From: Byssochlamys sp. IMV 00236
Lineage: Eukaryota; Ascomycota; Eurotiomycetes; Eurotiales; Thermoascaceae
Direction of reading: 5' to 3'
DNA: 18,423 bases
NCBI GenBank assembly: GCA_001931875.2
Contig: MSJH02000515.1
Location: 4,692 to 23,114 of the forward strand
A model generated the notes under the pieces. That model worked only from the letters and a program-made list of their open reading frames with translations, made no database searches and was not told the origin of the DNA. Position numbers and translations under genes: made by a program. Of the stretch, positions 1-8,857 are shown in pieces. Within the stretch, counting starts at the first letter, position 1. Every line of letters starts with the position of its first letter.

Positions 1-313
1 AAAAAAAAAAAAAAAAAAAAAAAAGGAGAGAATCATCAAAAAAAAAGAATGAATAAGGGTGTGAGAGAGAGAGAAAGCGAATGATCCAGATAGGAATGTG
101 TGTTTCTATTTATGACATAAGCCCTCCCTTTTTTTTCACTCTCTTTCTTTTTCCTTTGCATATTCTAAAAAGTCTGCCTTGTTTAAACATTTAAAATAAA
201 TTCTAAACTTTGGTTGATATCATTAAACAATCCTTAAAAATAAGCATCAGGCTCAGCGCCTTTCTAATAAGGTTTTTCTTTTTTTTTTTTTTTTTTTTTT
301 CTCCCTTTTTTTA
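1..313. promoter_or_regulatory. AT-rich upstream region of CFAP20 with homopolymer tracts
   Basis: I see no gene here. The window opens in a run of 24 A. A pure T tract of about 22 nt (279-300) lies just upstream of the CFAP20 start codon, so it falls in the core promoter or 5' leader. Such dT tracts often act as nucleosome-excluding promoter elements in fungi; that role is inferred here. No convincing TATA element is visible. Confidence 0.5.
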
Positions 314-1131
314 ATGTTTAGAAATACATTTCAAGTAAATACGTGTTTAATCATGCCATACTCAATGTTAACTTCTTCCCTTTTAGTCTGGATTCCTTTC
401 GATTCTATACAGCTTAGGGTAAAAAATATAAAAAACAGATTCAACACTTTTTCAGAACAGTAAATAAATTAAAATAATAAAAAAGCAATGAACCATTACA
501 ACTATGGTCATGTCATTTACCAGAAGTAGATAAAGACAACGAAGCACATATAAAAAGAGTAGTGGATGATCACATTAGTTCTGCAGTAATTGAACTATGT
601 TCACCTAATCTATCCAACACATACATCACTTGTCCTGCTCAAGCGAATAAAACATTAGGAATCAAACTTCCATTTGTTGTATTGATTGTCAAAAACTTGA
701 ACAAGTACTTTTCTTTTGAGCTCGAATTATTGGACGATAAAGATGAAAAGAGACGTATCCGTGCTTCGAATTATCAAGTAAGAATATATACACATGTATA
801 TATGTTTATATTTATTAATCATTTCTAGATTTCAACCCGAGTAAAACCTTATATTGCTACCATGCCAATGCGTTTAGATCCTGGTTGGAATCAAGTTGTT
901 GTCAACTTGGCTGATTATGTCAAAAAGGCATTTGGTACAAACTATAGTGAAACGAGTCGAGTGACAGTCCATGCAAATTGTAGAATACGAAGGATTTATT
1001 TTACAGATCGACTGTATAGCGAAGAAGAATTGCCCTCAGAATTTAAATTATTTCTACCGGTAAGCATGTCCATGTGTGTGTGTATATATGAGGAGGCCTA
1101 TCTAATGCGTTTATAGATTGATAAAGCCTAA
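314..1131 (+). CDS. CFAP20: CFAP20 / BUG22 (cilia- and flagella-associated protein 20), five exons
   Basis: Exons 314-334, 387-418, 486-777, 829-1059 and 1117-1131 join in frame to 196 aa, against about 193 in animals. Introns are 51-67 nt and GT-AG. The protein is collinear with CFAP20 from first to last residue: start [16 protein letters not shown], then [63 protein letters not shown] and [18 protein letters not shown]. In flagellated eukaryotes this family is an inner-junction protein of axonemal doublet microtubules that affects tubulin modification and beating. Homologues also occur in plants without cilia, so there is a non-axonemal role. The first two short exons are easily missed by gene finders, but the family N-terminus confirms them. 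The stop codon lies one base from the NME6 stop on the other strand. Identity is near certain; the role in this fungus is unknown. Confidence 0.96.
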
Positions 1132-1132
1132 C

Positions 1133-1701
1133 TTATTGCTTGAAAAAGTCTGGAAAGAAGAACTCTATTTCTTTTCTTGCAGATGGATCAGAGTCTATGA
1201 TGTATTATAAATAATAACTCTCAGATGCTTTTTTTTTCTTTTCTTTTTTTTTTTACCTGAACCATGAAATGAATTCCTTGTATCTGTTAAACCATAAAGT
1301 GCTCTTAATGTATCAGGTTGGTGTATTCTTGCCCTAAAATGATTTATAAGAAACTTTTTTTATATGCATATATATATATCATTGTACCTAACAGGATGAG
1401 TTGGTCCTATCAGTGAACGCCATTCCTTGATGACATTAGGTGATGATAATATCATGGCATGAAAGGGCCCACTGGTCATATATCCACATAACCGATGATA
1501 AAAGAATTTTCCTTTATGTTCAGCGTAAAATTGACCTGCCTGTTCTTCTGTCCAAAGCACGGGACGTTCCTGAAGAATGGTCATTCCTCGGTTAAGAATG
1601 GCTTGTTTAATTTTGGGTGGCAATGCAGCATTAGAACAAATGTCTGGTTTTAAAAGTGCTAATGTCAATTGTTGTTGTTTGTTTGCTAATCCCTTCAACA
1701 T
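1133..1701 (-). CDS. NME6: Nucleoside diphosphate kinase, NME6 type, three exons
   Basis: Exons on the minus strand are 1701-1388, 1333-1257 and 1194-1133, giving 150 aa with introns of 54 and 62 nt. NDP kinases move the gamma phosphate from NTPs to NDPs through a phosphohistidine. The ATP-site LALLKPD is near residue 15. The segment FYAEHKGKFFYHRLCGYMTS matches NME6 rather than NME1/2. The catalytic histidine lies in RNSFHGSDS, which spans the last intron, and the C-terminus reads EIEFFFPDFFKQ. Vertebrate NME6 is about 186-194 aa and mitochondrial; the shorter tail here is normal for lower eukaryotes. I chose the ATG at 1701 because its 16-residue lead to LTLAL matches human NME6. An in-frame ATG at 1815 reads through a T homopolymer (poly-Phe) and is less likely, unless a 5' intron is removed. 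Confidence 0.93.
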
Positions 1702-1925
1702 GTCAAGTTTTTGTGTAAGAAAAAAAAAAAAAAAAAAAAAAAAAAAGGAAAACACTACATGCACGAAAAAATTCACGACAAAGTGACTAATGTTACGAGG
1801 CGCTGCCTGTGACATCGTTTTACAACGTCAAAGTCTTTACCTCGCCTAAGGCTGTCCAGTGGAATATTCATTAATGCAATTACGCGTGTGCTTGCATCTT
1901 TACTGATAGCACCTGACTACATAAA
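1702..1925. promoter_or_regulatory. Divergent promoter region between NME6 and the gene at 1926, with a 27-nt A tract
   Basis: This stretch holds the 5' side of NME6 (minus) and of the unrecognised plus-strand gene. Pure A runs from 1720 to 1746, a T tract on the NME6 sense strand. An ACGCGT hexamer, the MluI cell-cycle box bound by MBF in yeasts, lies at 1882-1887. Whether it works here is untested. Confidence 0.4.
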
Positions 1926-2568
1926 ATGAATAACATTTTAAGGTATATATCTGTAATTTTGTACATGAAAGCTGTTGACGTTTTATTTCCTCCAAATAGT
2001 TTATTACGGATTACAGCAATGTCAATTGGGAGAGTATAGTAAATTACGTTCTAGAGGTATTGAATGATTCCCATCTTAATATCAGGCAAACCTTATAACT
2101 ATATCCTGTAAATTTTAGGAGAAATTGTTACTGTTGTTACGTAAAAGGCAAAGATTTCACGCCAGTCTTCATTTACAGGAAGATATTACAGTGAAGGAGT
2201 TGATTGTTGTGGGTTTGCTAAATATGCTGCTTTAGATCTTTATTAATCGCCAACCTTCTGTTGTTTAGTCATCAACCACTCTAAAGCCAAAAGATAAAAC
2301 AGATAGATTGTCTATGGGAGCTGATGATGAATTTGATGCACCAAATCTCACACTGGCAGTACAAAATTGGATCGACAATGCTCATTACATAAAGGAGTTG
2401 CATAAACAAGAGTAAGTTTAATGAAACGTCCTCTATATTTATATAAATTCAACTTAATGATACAGCTTGCTATATTACAGAATTATGGACTTTACTACTA
2501 GCGTTAATTCCGTCGACGTTCATGACATCCTCAAAGACAAGTACTCGTTAGAATGGTCAATGACCTAG
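1926..2568 (+). CDS. Unrecognised small protein, tentative five-exon model
   Basis: I do not recognise this protein. A consistent model joins exons 1926-1952, 2000-2056, 2119-2190, 2269-2411 and 2466-2568 into 133 aa, with introns of 47, 62, 78 and 54 nt. Segments that look coding are YSNVNWESIVNYV, EKLLLLLRKRQRFHASLH, an acidic GADDEFDAPN, and LAVQNWIDNAHYIKELHKQ. The predicted protein is helical and charged, with no membrane segment or signal peptide. Strong sites such as GAG/GTATTG, TTTTAG/GAG and GA/GTAAGT support a real gene. The first intron, the donor at 2191 and the last acceptor (2466 or 2481) are uncertain; the 2481 choice changes the C-terminal frame. Coding-like sequence may continue past 2568. 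It could also be a longer gene broken by my choices, or decaying. Confidence 0.35.
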
Positions 2569-2762
2569 AGTCGGACAACCCCATTTGTTGGGTCGAAGAT
2601 GCGGTTTCTTTCTTTGTCAATCGACAGGAAGACTTTGCGCGCAAAAAGCATTACCACAATCCTTCAAAAGGTTCTCTTTGTTCGACAAGATGTACACCAA
2701 CTGATTTTTATTTTAGCGCGAATTGACCAATTTAATTTACGCAAATTGGTACCTTCACTATA
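2569..2762. other. Short region with coding-like sequence but no supported gene
   Basis: After the tentative stop at 2568 a different plus-strand frame stays open and reads DNPICWVEDAVSFF, then NRQEDFARKKHYHNPS. It may be a further exon of the upstream gene or a remnant. No splice combination I tried gives a recognisable product. The 3' end of the minus-strand kinase gene begins at 2763. Confidence 0.25.
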
Positions 2763-4144
2763 TTATAGTTGATGATCTAGTTCATAGTAACCATGTGCAT
2801 TGTATTTTGCTTGATCAATTTTTCTACGTATTAAATTGGTATTATTTGATTCCAAAGCGGTTGCCTTGCCTTGTTTTGTATGATCATAGGGTAAAAACTT
2901 GGTATCGATTTCCATTGTAGCAGTAGAGTCTTTTGACCTCGGATGAATTCTTAAGGGTTCCTCTTCAAACAGTAATTCTTCTAATTCATGTACTGCATCA
3001 TAATTGGGTACATCCTTCTAACATTAGAAAAAAGTATTAGATTAAGCATACAAGTGTGTATTATCTTACATTGGGTATAAAAGGAGGTTGTGCCTTTTTA
3101 GATTCAAGTTGGTCCCAATCAAGGCCATGAAACCAAGGATGTGATTTTAATTTCTGTAAGCCTTCTCTGCCATGACCTAATCTATCTTTGGGACGCTTTG
3201 CTAATAACTAATTTTCCTTTTTTTTAACATTACACAATTTAATTTCCCATTTTGTTTTTTGTTACCCCATGAATCACCTGCCGACATTCGACTGATACTT
3301 GAATCTTTTCTGGAAATTGCAGTGGATCGTGTAAAATGGATTCTTGTACTTTCTCATTTGAATCTCCTCCAAAGGGCCTCTGTCCAAATAATAATTCAAA
3401 AGTAGTAATGCCTAAACTCCACCAATCCACGTCAGTTGTATATTTTTGCTTCAAAAGAATTTCAGGTGCCATATAAGCTAAACTACCCGCCCTATTTTGC
3501 CTATAAGGTTTCTGTGGTGTCAATTGAGTGGCAATATTGAAATCACTAAGATGAGCGTGTCCTTTATGATCGAGCAAGACATTATCTGGTTTGATATCAC
3601 TAAATGAAAATGTCAACACAAGCGCTTATTTGACTCTATTATTTTTTTAATTCACCGATGAATAATATGTTGACTATGAATGTAACTGATGGAAAGTATT
3701 AATTGAGCAACATAGAATCTAACTTGTAACTCATTAAAGGTACCAAGTGAGTCAAGATGAAATCGTAAATCTCCTCCGAGCATTAAATCAAGCACCATAA
3801 AGAGGTTCTCATCATCTTGAAAGGCATATCTTAGATTGACAATCAGTGGATGATCGAGTAATTCGAGTATGACACGTTCTGTCAATATATTTCGTACTGC
3901 ATTTAATTCAATACATTTGGATTTACTAATGTATTTTAATGCGTATTCCGATCGATCAATCTTGTGTTGAACCATCCGCACTTTTCCAAAGGCACCTTTT
4001 CCAATGACTCTTTGCAAATAGAAATGTCGTAGTTCAGCTTTTTAAAGCAGATTAATGTCAATGATATTTCAATAGAGATGATGTCTACTTGCCTTCTTCA
4101 TTATCAAAATTATATCTTGGCTCACAACAACAAAAGGCACCCAT
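2763..4144 (-). CDS. YANK/STK32-family AGC serine/threonine protein kinase, five exons
   Basis: Exons on the minus strand are 4144-4093, 4037-3656, 3599-3266, 3207-3070 and 3017-2763 (386 aa). The glycine loop GKGAFGKV is at residues 30-37 and the ATP lysine at K52 (ALK). The catalytic loop is HRDIKPDN at 144-151 with D146. The metal motif is DFN (164-166), not DFG, which is usual for the YANK family. YMAPE and DVDWWSLG follow. After the kinase core come HPWFHGLDWDQL and PPFIPNK, matching the STK32 C-terminal extension. The N-terminus MGAFCCCEP has Gly2 and three cysteines, suggesting N-myristoylation plus palmitoylation and membrane anchoring (inference; human STK32 also starts MGA). Intron 1 (4038-4092) is GC-AG. 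The gene lies 97 bp downstream of ARPC2 on the same strand. Family assignment is firm; substrates are unknown. Confidence 0.95.
4038..4092 (-). other. GC-AG intron 1 of the YANK kinase
   Basis: The donor reads GAAG/GCAAGT and the acceptor AAAAAG/CTG, 55 nt. This phase-1 junction restores EEAELRHFYLQRVIGKG. The nearby GT alternative gives an immediate stop after the junction. The remaining donor bases match the strong AAGT seen at genuine GC donors. Confidence 0.85.
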
Positions 4145-4241
4145 TATAAATCTTTTTAAAAGAAAGAGAGAAATAAATTAAAAAACGGAATTTTTATTAT
4201 TTATAAGTCAGTAATGAAGAAAAAGAGAGATCCCAAAAAGC

Positions 4242-5463
4242 TTAGGATCGACGGAAGGTTCTTCCACTAAAATAGAAAGTTTAAATTATACAATTATCTC
4301 AGCAATAATGAAATTTTTATTTACCTGGCTGTCTTCTTTTCTGCGTTCATTACCTGAGGTTTGGCTCGGTTCAATACTTTCAAAAAGTCACGAACACGAG
4401 CTCTCATACGTGTATGCATGTAAGCTTTGGAACACTTGATGTGATAATGAAGATAGTCACGAAAGATTTGAATACGTGAGATAGTCTCTTCACGAACATC
4501 ACCCGCAGTAAAATGATTAGGGAAGAGGACTATAGTGAGAAGAGTGATTAGGATATACACATACACAAACAAATGATTATTATTATTATAATCATTATTA
4601 CCAAAGGTAACATAGCTAATATCATCACTATCTTTCAAATTCAAATGACGAAGCTCCATAGGTGGTTCACGAATAGAATAAAGCACCTGAGGTGCATTCT
4701 GTAAAACAGGTACTCGTCGACGTGCATCCACAAATTCCTATCACCGAGTGTCATTAAACCATTATGTATAAAGAAGCATTCTATTTACTTGTAGGAACAC
4801 TTTGCCAAAGATTTTGTCTGTTTCGTCTTTAAAGGTTGTGCTAAAGATGACAGTAATACGGTCAAAATTGGACTTTACATAGATTGCTTCCTCTTCACGA
4901 TAATGAACTGTCATCAATTCTGAATTGTTTTCTGTCTTTCCTTCCTTTTCACACTGTTCTTGCTCAGCAAACGCTCTTTCAAAAGGTGCAGCTAACAGGT
5001 TGCGTTTTAACAGACTGACTTTTCGAATAAGTTCATCTCTGACATCTAATGGTTCTCATCAAGAGCTTAGTAAGAAAAAAAGAAAAAGTTAATTTATTTT
5101 ACCTTGTTCTGTAGAGACCATCTTTTCTAAATCAAGAGCAAGCGTGATATCAAAGCCTTGTTCGGGTGTATCCAAGAGGTAATCTCCATACTCGCGTTTC
5201 AAGATATCCTTGGCACCATATGAAAATAACTCACGAGAACAAGCCCAGGCAAGCGAGATATGAACGACTGTCTTGGTTTCAGGTGTTGAAATGTGGTATG
5301 TGACGCCATCAAAGTCAGCAACCGTCATGTCAATTGGGTCAAACTTTTCACTACACAAAGGTACATGAGTCGTCTGTTGTCAGTTTTATTGAACAACTTA
5401 CTTTTTGAGTCTTGACTCTAAAGTGTTTTGAATAATGACGTTGTGGTAATCTAGTAAAATCAT
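4242..5463 (-). CDS. ARPC2: Arp2/3 complex subunit 2 (ARPC2, p34-Arc; Arc35), six exons
   Basis: Exons on the minus strand are 5463-5402, 5350-5103, 5045-4789, 4737-4602, 4529-4325 and 4266-4242 (310 aa, against 300 in human). ARPC2 forms the structural core of the Arp2/3 complex with ARPC4 and contacts the mother actin filament at branch points. Landmarks in order are [104 protein letters not shown], then [15 protein letters not shown] and [20 protein letters not shown], ending in [10 protein letters not shown]. The last exon encodes only eight residues but matches the conserved C-terminus. Intron 4 (4530-4601) is 72 nt, a multiple of three, and lacks stops, so retention would insert 24 residues. 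The gene is divergent from the acyltransferase. Confidence 0.97.
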
Positions 5464-5949
5464 TTCTCTTTATTTAAAAAAAGTAGAAAAAGGGAAGCAA
5501 ATAATTCCATGCCAAGTCTCGAGCGCTATTTGAAATTGGTTGAATTTCCCTCTGACTGTTGCAAATGGTGTGTGTGTGGGGGGAGCTTTCAATGAATTCA
5601 GTTCAGCTTAAAGAGGATGCAATGAGCAATAGAATGCAAATGTTTGTGTTTAGAATGAAAAGATGTTCAACTTGGAGTGTTGGATATGCAAGAAAGAGAA
5701 TGACACATAGCGACTTTCTTTTCTAGTAGTCGACTGAGAGATAATTTTGAAGATCAGCTCAGTGTGTATAAAATCTTTTCACCCCCCTTTTTTCTTTCAC
5801 TTTCTTTTCTTATTTTCACCGTCCAAAGACAAAGGGGGGCTCACGTGGAAAAGCTTATTTTCTTTATTTGTTATAAAATGAAGCTAGGCAAGTGTATTAC
5901 TCTGATGCATAATTTGTATTCTTACTGTTTATATATAGTTTCACCCAAG
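5464..5949. promoter_or_regulatory. Divergent promoter region between ARPC2 and the acyltransferase
   Basis: About 490 bp without a supported gene. A TATAAAA element (5767-5773) faces right toward the acyltransferase, followed by C/T-rich sequence typical of fungal leaders. A GT-rich then G-rich run lies near 5569-5584. An in-frame ATG at 5878 could add 24 residues to the acyltransferase. That part could instead be leader or contain a 5' UTR intron ending in TATATATAG at about 5939. Confidence 0.45.
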
Positions 5950-6882
5950 ATGATCCCATTCGTTGCAGCACCTATTATACTTCAGGCCATGTTTAGAACA
6001 AGAGGAGGATATTATTATCGATCGTTGGTCTGCTTCCTTTGTCTATCTATATCAGCATGCTATGGTGTCTTTGCTTCACTCATTCTACCCATCTTTGGCA
6101 AGAGACATCTTATCAATTGGTCTGTTGCTAGGGTATACAAGACAGTTGTCTCTACTTTCTTGGGTATCACTTGTACAATCGAGGGTAAAGAACATATTAG
6201 AAAAGACGGAGGACAGGCTGTGTATGTATGCAACCATCAGACAATGCTTGATGTCTTTTTTATGGCCAATGTATTTCCCAAGTCAACCTCGGTCGTAGCT
6301 AAAAAGTCGATAAAGTTTGTCCCTGTCCTGGGATGGTTCAGTAAGTGTGAAGGGGGAGAGTAAACATTTTATGTACATAAAGCTAATTCTTTCCCCCTTC
6401 TTTTTTTTTCATAAAGTGTATCTCAGTAAGGCTATATTTTTGGATCGTGCCAACCGAGAAACTGCAGTGGCACAGGCTCGTAAAGCAGCTGAAGATATGA
6501 AGAAGTCAAGAACAAGTATCTGGATTTATCCTGAAGGAACTAGATCTCATTCTTCTGAACTTGATCTGTTACCTTTCAAGAAGGGTGCGTTCTATATGGC
6601 TGTTCAAGCAAAGGTACCTATTATCCCCATTGTAATTCAAAACTATCATCATCTCTATGATCAAAAGTCAAAGACATTCAAGCATGGTGATATTAAGATC
6701 AAGAGTAAGTTTTTCTTTATAAAAAAGAAAGTTATCTTATTTTTTTTTCAATAGTTTTACCTCCTATCCCAACTGACAACGTTGAAGAGTCTTCAGATAG
6801 TATACAAACATTATCGAATCATGTTCGATCTGAAATGATAAAAACACTAAGAGAAATATCTGTAGATAATAAAAATAAATAG
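5950..6882 (+). CDS. 1-acyl-sn-glycerol-3-phosphate acyltransferase (AGPAT / Slc1 / PlsC family), three exons
   Basis: Exons 5950-6340, 6417-6704 and 6755-6882 give 268 aa. The enzyme acylates lysophosphatidic acid at sn-2 to make phosphatidic acid, normally at the ER membrane. A membrane segment spans about residues 26-48. All four acyltransferase blocks are present: NHQTMLD (95-101), FLDR (138-141), YPEGTRS (EGTR at 170-173) and VPIIPIVI. The C-terminal LPPIPTDNVEE and TLREIS resemble animal AGPAT1/2, which together with the length argues against a glycerol-3-phosphate acyltransferase. Introns are 76 and 50 nt. I chose the ATG at 5950 for a normal family length; the in-frame ATG at 5878 is a real alternative. 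A 14-bp hairpin lies in the 3' flank. Confidence 0.94.
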
Positions 6883-7357
6883 GGAATGTTTGTGTATTCG
6901 TGTGCCCTGAATGTCTGAGTTTATGTACTGTAAATTCATGCACAATGAAATGATGGATGACATAATGTTTCTTTCTCTCTTTCAGTGTATAAAGTATTCT
7001 TCTTTCATATTATAGAAAGAGAGAAAGACAAGGATATGTGTGTAATTATGAAAAAGCTGCTGTCGTTCAACATAAAGACCTAAAGTATTTCACAGTGAAC
7101 CAACCATCTTTTAAAGACACTCTCCCTCCCTTTTGAATGCCTTTTAATCAAAATACGGAAAATAGGCATAACAATGATAAACCGAGGGTTTATTTTAACT
7201 TGAGCAAGTAACACTTTGCCCTGAAATTGCATTTCTTGTTTATCCCACTCTTAAATGCAAATACGACATAGCCTTTCATTTTCCGACGAACTATTTAAAA
7301 AACCGCCAATCTGCTTTTAGACAGACTTGTACCTCTCTTTTTATTTTCCTTCATTTT
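6883..7357. other. Intergenic region: acyltransferase 3' flank and CABLES-like promoter
   Basis: I see no gene in these 475 bp. The left part contains a perfect inverted repeat at 6970-6983 and 7015-7028. The right part is AT-rich and ends in the pyrimidine-rich leader of the next gene. Confidence 0.5.
6970..7028. repeat. Inverted repeat, 14-bp perfect arms and 31-nt loop
   Basis: The left arm TCTTTCTCTCTTTC (6970-6983) is exactly complementary to the right arm GAAAGAGAGAAAGA (7015-7028). It lies 88 nt after the acyltransferase stop, so it could fold as a 3' UTR hairpin. The arms are low complexity (CT/AG), and such pairs also arise by chance in this sequence. Confidence 0.6.
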
Positions 7358-8857
7358 ATGAGCTCAAAGAAAAAGTGTCCAAAACGGAAAAGTTATGAAA
7401 AGCAAGACGCAGCTACATTTCTATCTAATATTTCACTTGGTAGCGAAAATGATCTTTATCCAAATAACGGTAGCCCTTTTTATATATAAAGAAAAGGAGA
7501 AGAAGGTTAATTCTTTTATAGCTTTACAATCCACTTTGAATGATAAGCCGACCTCGTTTCATGAACAAAGAAAAATGCATAGTAGCAGTAGTAATAGTAG
7601 TATTACCAGTAACAGCACCAACATAAGTAACCAATCTTCATCAAGCAATCAAAGTAGTGGAGCAGCACTATATAAACTCACAGACGATGATAATCAACGC
7701 TTAATTGCTTCAGAAAAAGTGAAAAGGAAGTCAGACCCATTTCGACATAAAGTATGCGTCCTCCTTTTTTTTTTAAAAAAAAAATAATAATAATCCATAA
7801 TTCACACGTCGCGTGGTATCGCCATTTTTTTATAGCCAGATTCAGGTCGTAGATTCGCGTCTTTATTTCGTTATTATCAAGGCGTTGTCAAACAATCAAC
7901 GAGAAAGACAAATCATCGTTTTCATTATAGCTATGTGCAAGTATTGATGATGAGAATATTTTGTACAATATTAATTGTTTCGTGTAGCCATGAACATATC
8001 ATAAATCGACATCTCAAGCATCAAAAAGCAATGTCTTATAGTCATTTCTTAGCATCTAATGAAACGCCCACCAAGCCATATACCCCTCATTTTCTGGATT
8101 TTGATGAAAACAATACCTTGCTCTCTTTTAGCTCAACACAGGTAACAATATTCAAAAGAGAGGGAGGAGGGAGCCGTAATTAAACCCTTTTTTTTTTGTG
8201 TGTGTGTAGGATTCATTGCATAAATTAAAACATGAATTAAACGAAAGCTTTCGATTGTCTCATCCGGAAATAATGCCAGAACTTACATTTTCAAAAATAA
8301 AGTCTATCAAGCTACACCTACAGAATATAACAAAGAATCTTGACCTTGAGCTATCCACCTTATCTCACGCTTATGTCTATGTTGAAAAGTTGATACAAAA
8401 GAATGTCGTCACAAAGCAAAATAGGAAACTTGTAGCAGGTGAGATGCATAAAAATTAAAGGTGTCACACATACATTTATTCATACGCATTAGCATGTTGC
8501 TTATATTTAGCAGTTAAAATAAACGAACCAAAAGGGGTATGCTTTCGTGATCTTTTCGAGGTAAACATGAGTGATGATAACTGAATTACTTAATTAGTCT
8601 TTCATTAGGCTATCTCTGGAGAAATTGGTATTGGATCAAAGGATATACGAGGGCATGAGTTTGCTGTCTTTGCTGATCTTGAATTTAGCCTCTATGTTCC
8701 TATAGAAGAGTTCATGCCACATCTTGATAAGCTTGTTGAAGCATTTGGTAAGTTTGATTTTCTTGATTAAAATCACTGGTTGACGCATATAAACATAGGG
8801 TACCAATCAATCAAGGATTACGTTGGTGACGAATTGTTTTATGAGATTAAAGTTTAA
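7358..8857 (+). CDS. CABLES-like protein (Cdk5 and Abl enzyme substrate family, C-terminal cyclin fold), eight exons
   Basis: Exons 7358-7469, 7522-7751, 7836-7936, 7988-8141, 8210-8438, 8493-8560, 8609-8747 and 8799-8857 give 363 aa. The exons are placed by homology to animal CABLES1/2. An N-terminal box DAATFLSNISLG (17-28) matches AAL.FL.NISLDG. A Ser/Asn-rich low-complexity stretch follows (58-84), then SYSHFL (164-169, as in SYSKFL) and NESFRLSHPE. The cyclin-like region begins at LTFSKIKSIK, with HAYVYVEKLI, TKQNRKLVAACCLYLAVKI, IRGHEFAVFADLEFSLYVP and FMPHLDKLVEAF. Animal CABLES proteins bind CDKs and affect inhibitory tyrosine phosphorylation; the role in fungi is unknown to me. Intron 3 (7937-7987) is GC-AG. 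The acceptor at 8492, not the later one at 8510, restores the conserved cyclin helix. Confidence 0.85.
7937..7987 (+). other. GC-AG intron 3 of the CABLES-like gene, stopless and 3n
   Basis: The donor GT/GCAAGT and acceptor TGTAG/CCATGAA define 51 nt. No GT donor nearby gives the frame needed downstream (HEHIINRHLKHQ, SYSHFL). The intron is a multiple of three and open in frame, so a gene finder could read it as coding (hydrophobic VLMMRIFCTILIVSC). Splicing is better supported because that insert is unlike the family. Confidence 0.7.

Noticed and set aside
164..166. DFN instead of DFG in the kinase (residues 164-166 of the protein) as a sign of a pseudokinase
   Set aside because: DFN is normal for active YANK/STK32 kinases, and the lysine and HRD aspartate are present.
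1577..1786. Plus-strand ORF antisense to NME6
   Set aside because: It lies opposite the conserved kinase exon and ends in poly-Lys from the A tract; no family features.
4321..4731. A single ARPC2 exon running through intron 4
   Set aside because: The stop-free intron inserts a sequence absent from the family; the GT-AG join restores YVTFVLFPNHF.
5963..6298. 111-codon ORF overlapping the acyltransferase in another frame
   Set aside because: The acyltransferase frame carries all four catalytic motifs here; this frame is a shadow.
8439..8510. Acceptor at 8510 for CABLES-like intron 5
   Set aside because: It keeps the frame but deletes six residues of a conserved cyclin helix that the acceptor at 8492 restores.
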